Shown piece by piece: positions 5,066 to 5,236 of a stretch of DNA of 5,236 nucleotides (the first letter of the stretch is position 1; the number at the start of each line of letters is the position of its first letter). A model generated the notes under the pieces. It did not search any database. It was not told the DNA's origin and saw only the letters and a program-made list of their open reading frames with translations. The stretch is from an uncultured Coriobacteriaceae bacterium. Lineage in GTDB: Bacteria > Actinomycetota > Coriobacteriia > Coriobacteriales > Atopobiaceae. The DNA lies in the NCBI GenBank assembly GCA_947367165.1, contig CANBCO010000042.1, forward strand, positions 1 through 5,236, given 5' to 3'. The translations under genes were made by a program, and so were the position numbers.

Positions 5066-5236
5066 TGGCATCGGAGTTAATGGAAGCCCTTATGGGTCTT
5101 TGTCAGGAAAAACATATTGATGAGTTGTATCTGCTTGATCGGCTTGAAGAGAGCTTGGCCAAAAGCTACAGCGATCAGTTGCACCTTGAATACGGGGTTC
5201 GTGTAACCATCGATCGCGAATCCGGGCATTTATATG
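5065..5236 (+). CDS. nusA: Transcription termination/antitermination factor NusA, N-terminal part (cut by window end)
   Basis: Fifty-seven codons plus one base are present. The start MASELMEALMGLCQEKHIDE, followed by DRLEESLAKSY and a YGVRVTIDRESGHLY strand, is the RNA-polymerase-binding N-terminal domain of NusA as seen in actinobacteria. The later S1 and KH domains lie outside the window. NusA binds RNA polymerase, prolongs pausing and stimulates intrinsic termination. The start overlaps the rimP stop by one base (TGATG); an ATG three bases earlier is in frame but too close to the AAAGGA. Being downstream of the 4509-4543 terminator makes autoregulation plausible. Confidence 0.95.
   Translation, partial: MASELMEALMGLCQEKHIDELYLLDRLEESLAKSYSDQLHLEYGVRVTIDRESGHLY

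Overview
The window is a compact stretch of core bacterial genes, all on the + strand. It holds two transcription units separated by one 312-base gap. The N-terminus of NusA, the FakA/RecG/RsmD/CoaD gene order and the moderately A+T-leaning coding style (mostly AAA for Lys, some TTG and GTG starts) suggest a Coriobacteriia-type actinobacterium, such as an Atopobium/Lancefieldella/Olsenella relative. This is an inference from protein and synteny memory; no search was run.

Region 1 (bases 2-4249) is a tightly packed cluster. It contains the C-terminal two thirds of FakA (fatty acid kinase catalytic subunit, formerly YloV/DAK-type), RecG helicase, RsmD (16S rRNA G966 methyltransferase) and CoaD (phosphopantetheine adenylyltransferase). 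recG/rsmD overlap by 4 bases and rsmD/coaD by 8, so these three are probably translationally coupled. The genes serve membrane lipid supply, fork rescue, ribosome maturation and CoA synthesis: a housekeeping cluster rather than one pathway.

Region 2 (4250-4561) is non-coding as far as I can see. It opens with a perfect 24-bp A+T-rich palindrome just behind coaD. It then has a featureless middle, a good sigma70-type promoter with an extended -10, and a strong intrinsic terminator whose U-tract ends five bases before the rimP Shine-Dalgarno. No promoter fits between terminator and rimP, so transcription of rimP-nusA must pass through it. This looks like a leader attenuator, and NusA itself promotes intrinsic termination.

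Region 3 (4562-5236) is rimP followed by the first 57 codons of nusA, with rimP stop and nusA start overlapping by one base.

The strongest unexplained signal is a 9-base word, GCCGAGAAA. It occurs seven times exactly (five +, two -) plus two further 8-base copies (CCGAGAAA) in 5.2 kb, where about 0.04 exact copies would be expected by chance. It is spread through fakA, recG, rsmD, coaD, the gap and rimP. All five Ala-Glu-Lys tripeptides in the window are spelled GCC GAG AAA, while other Glu-Lys pairs nearly always use GAA. This points to selection on the DNA word itself, as for DNA-uptake sequences or Chi-type genome-wide motifs. I know of no such word described in this group.
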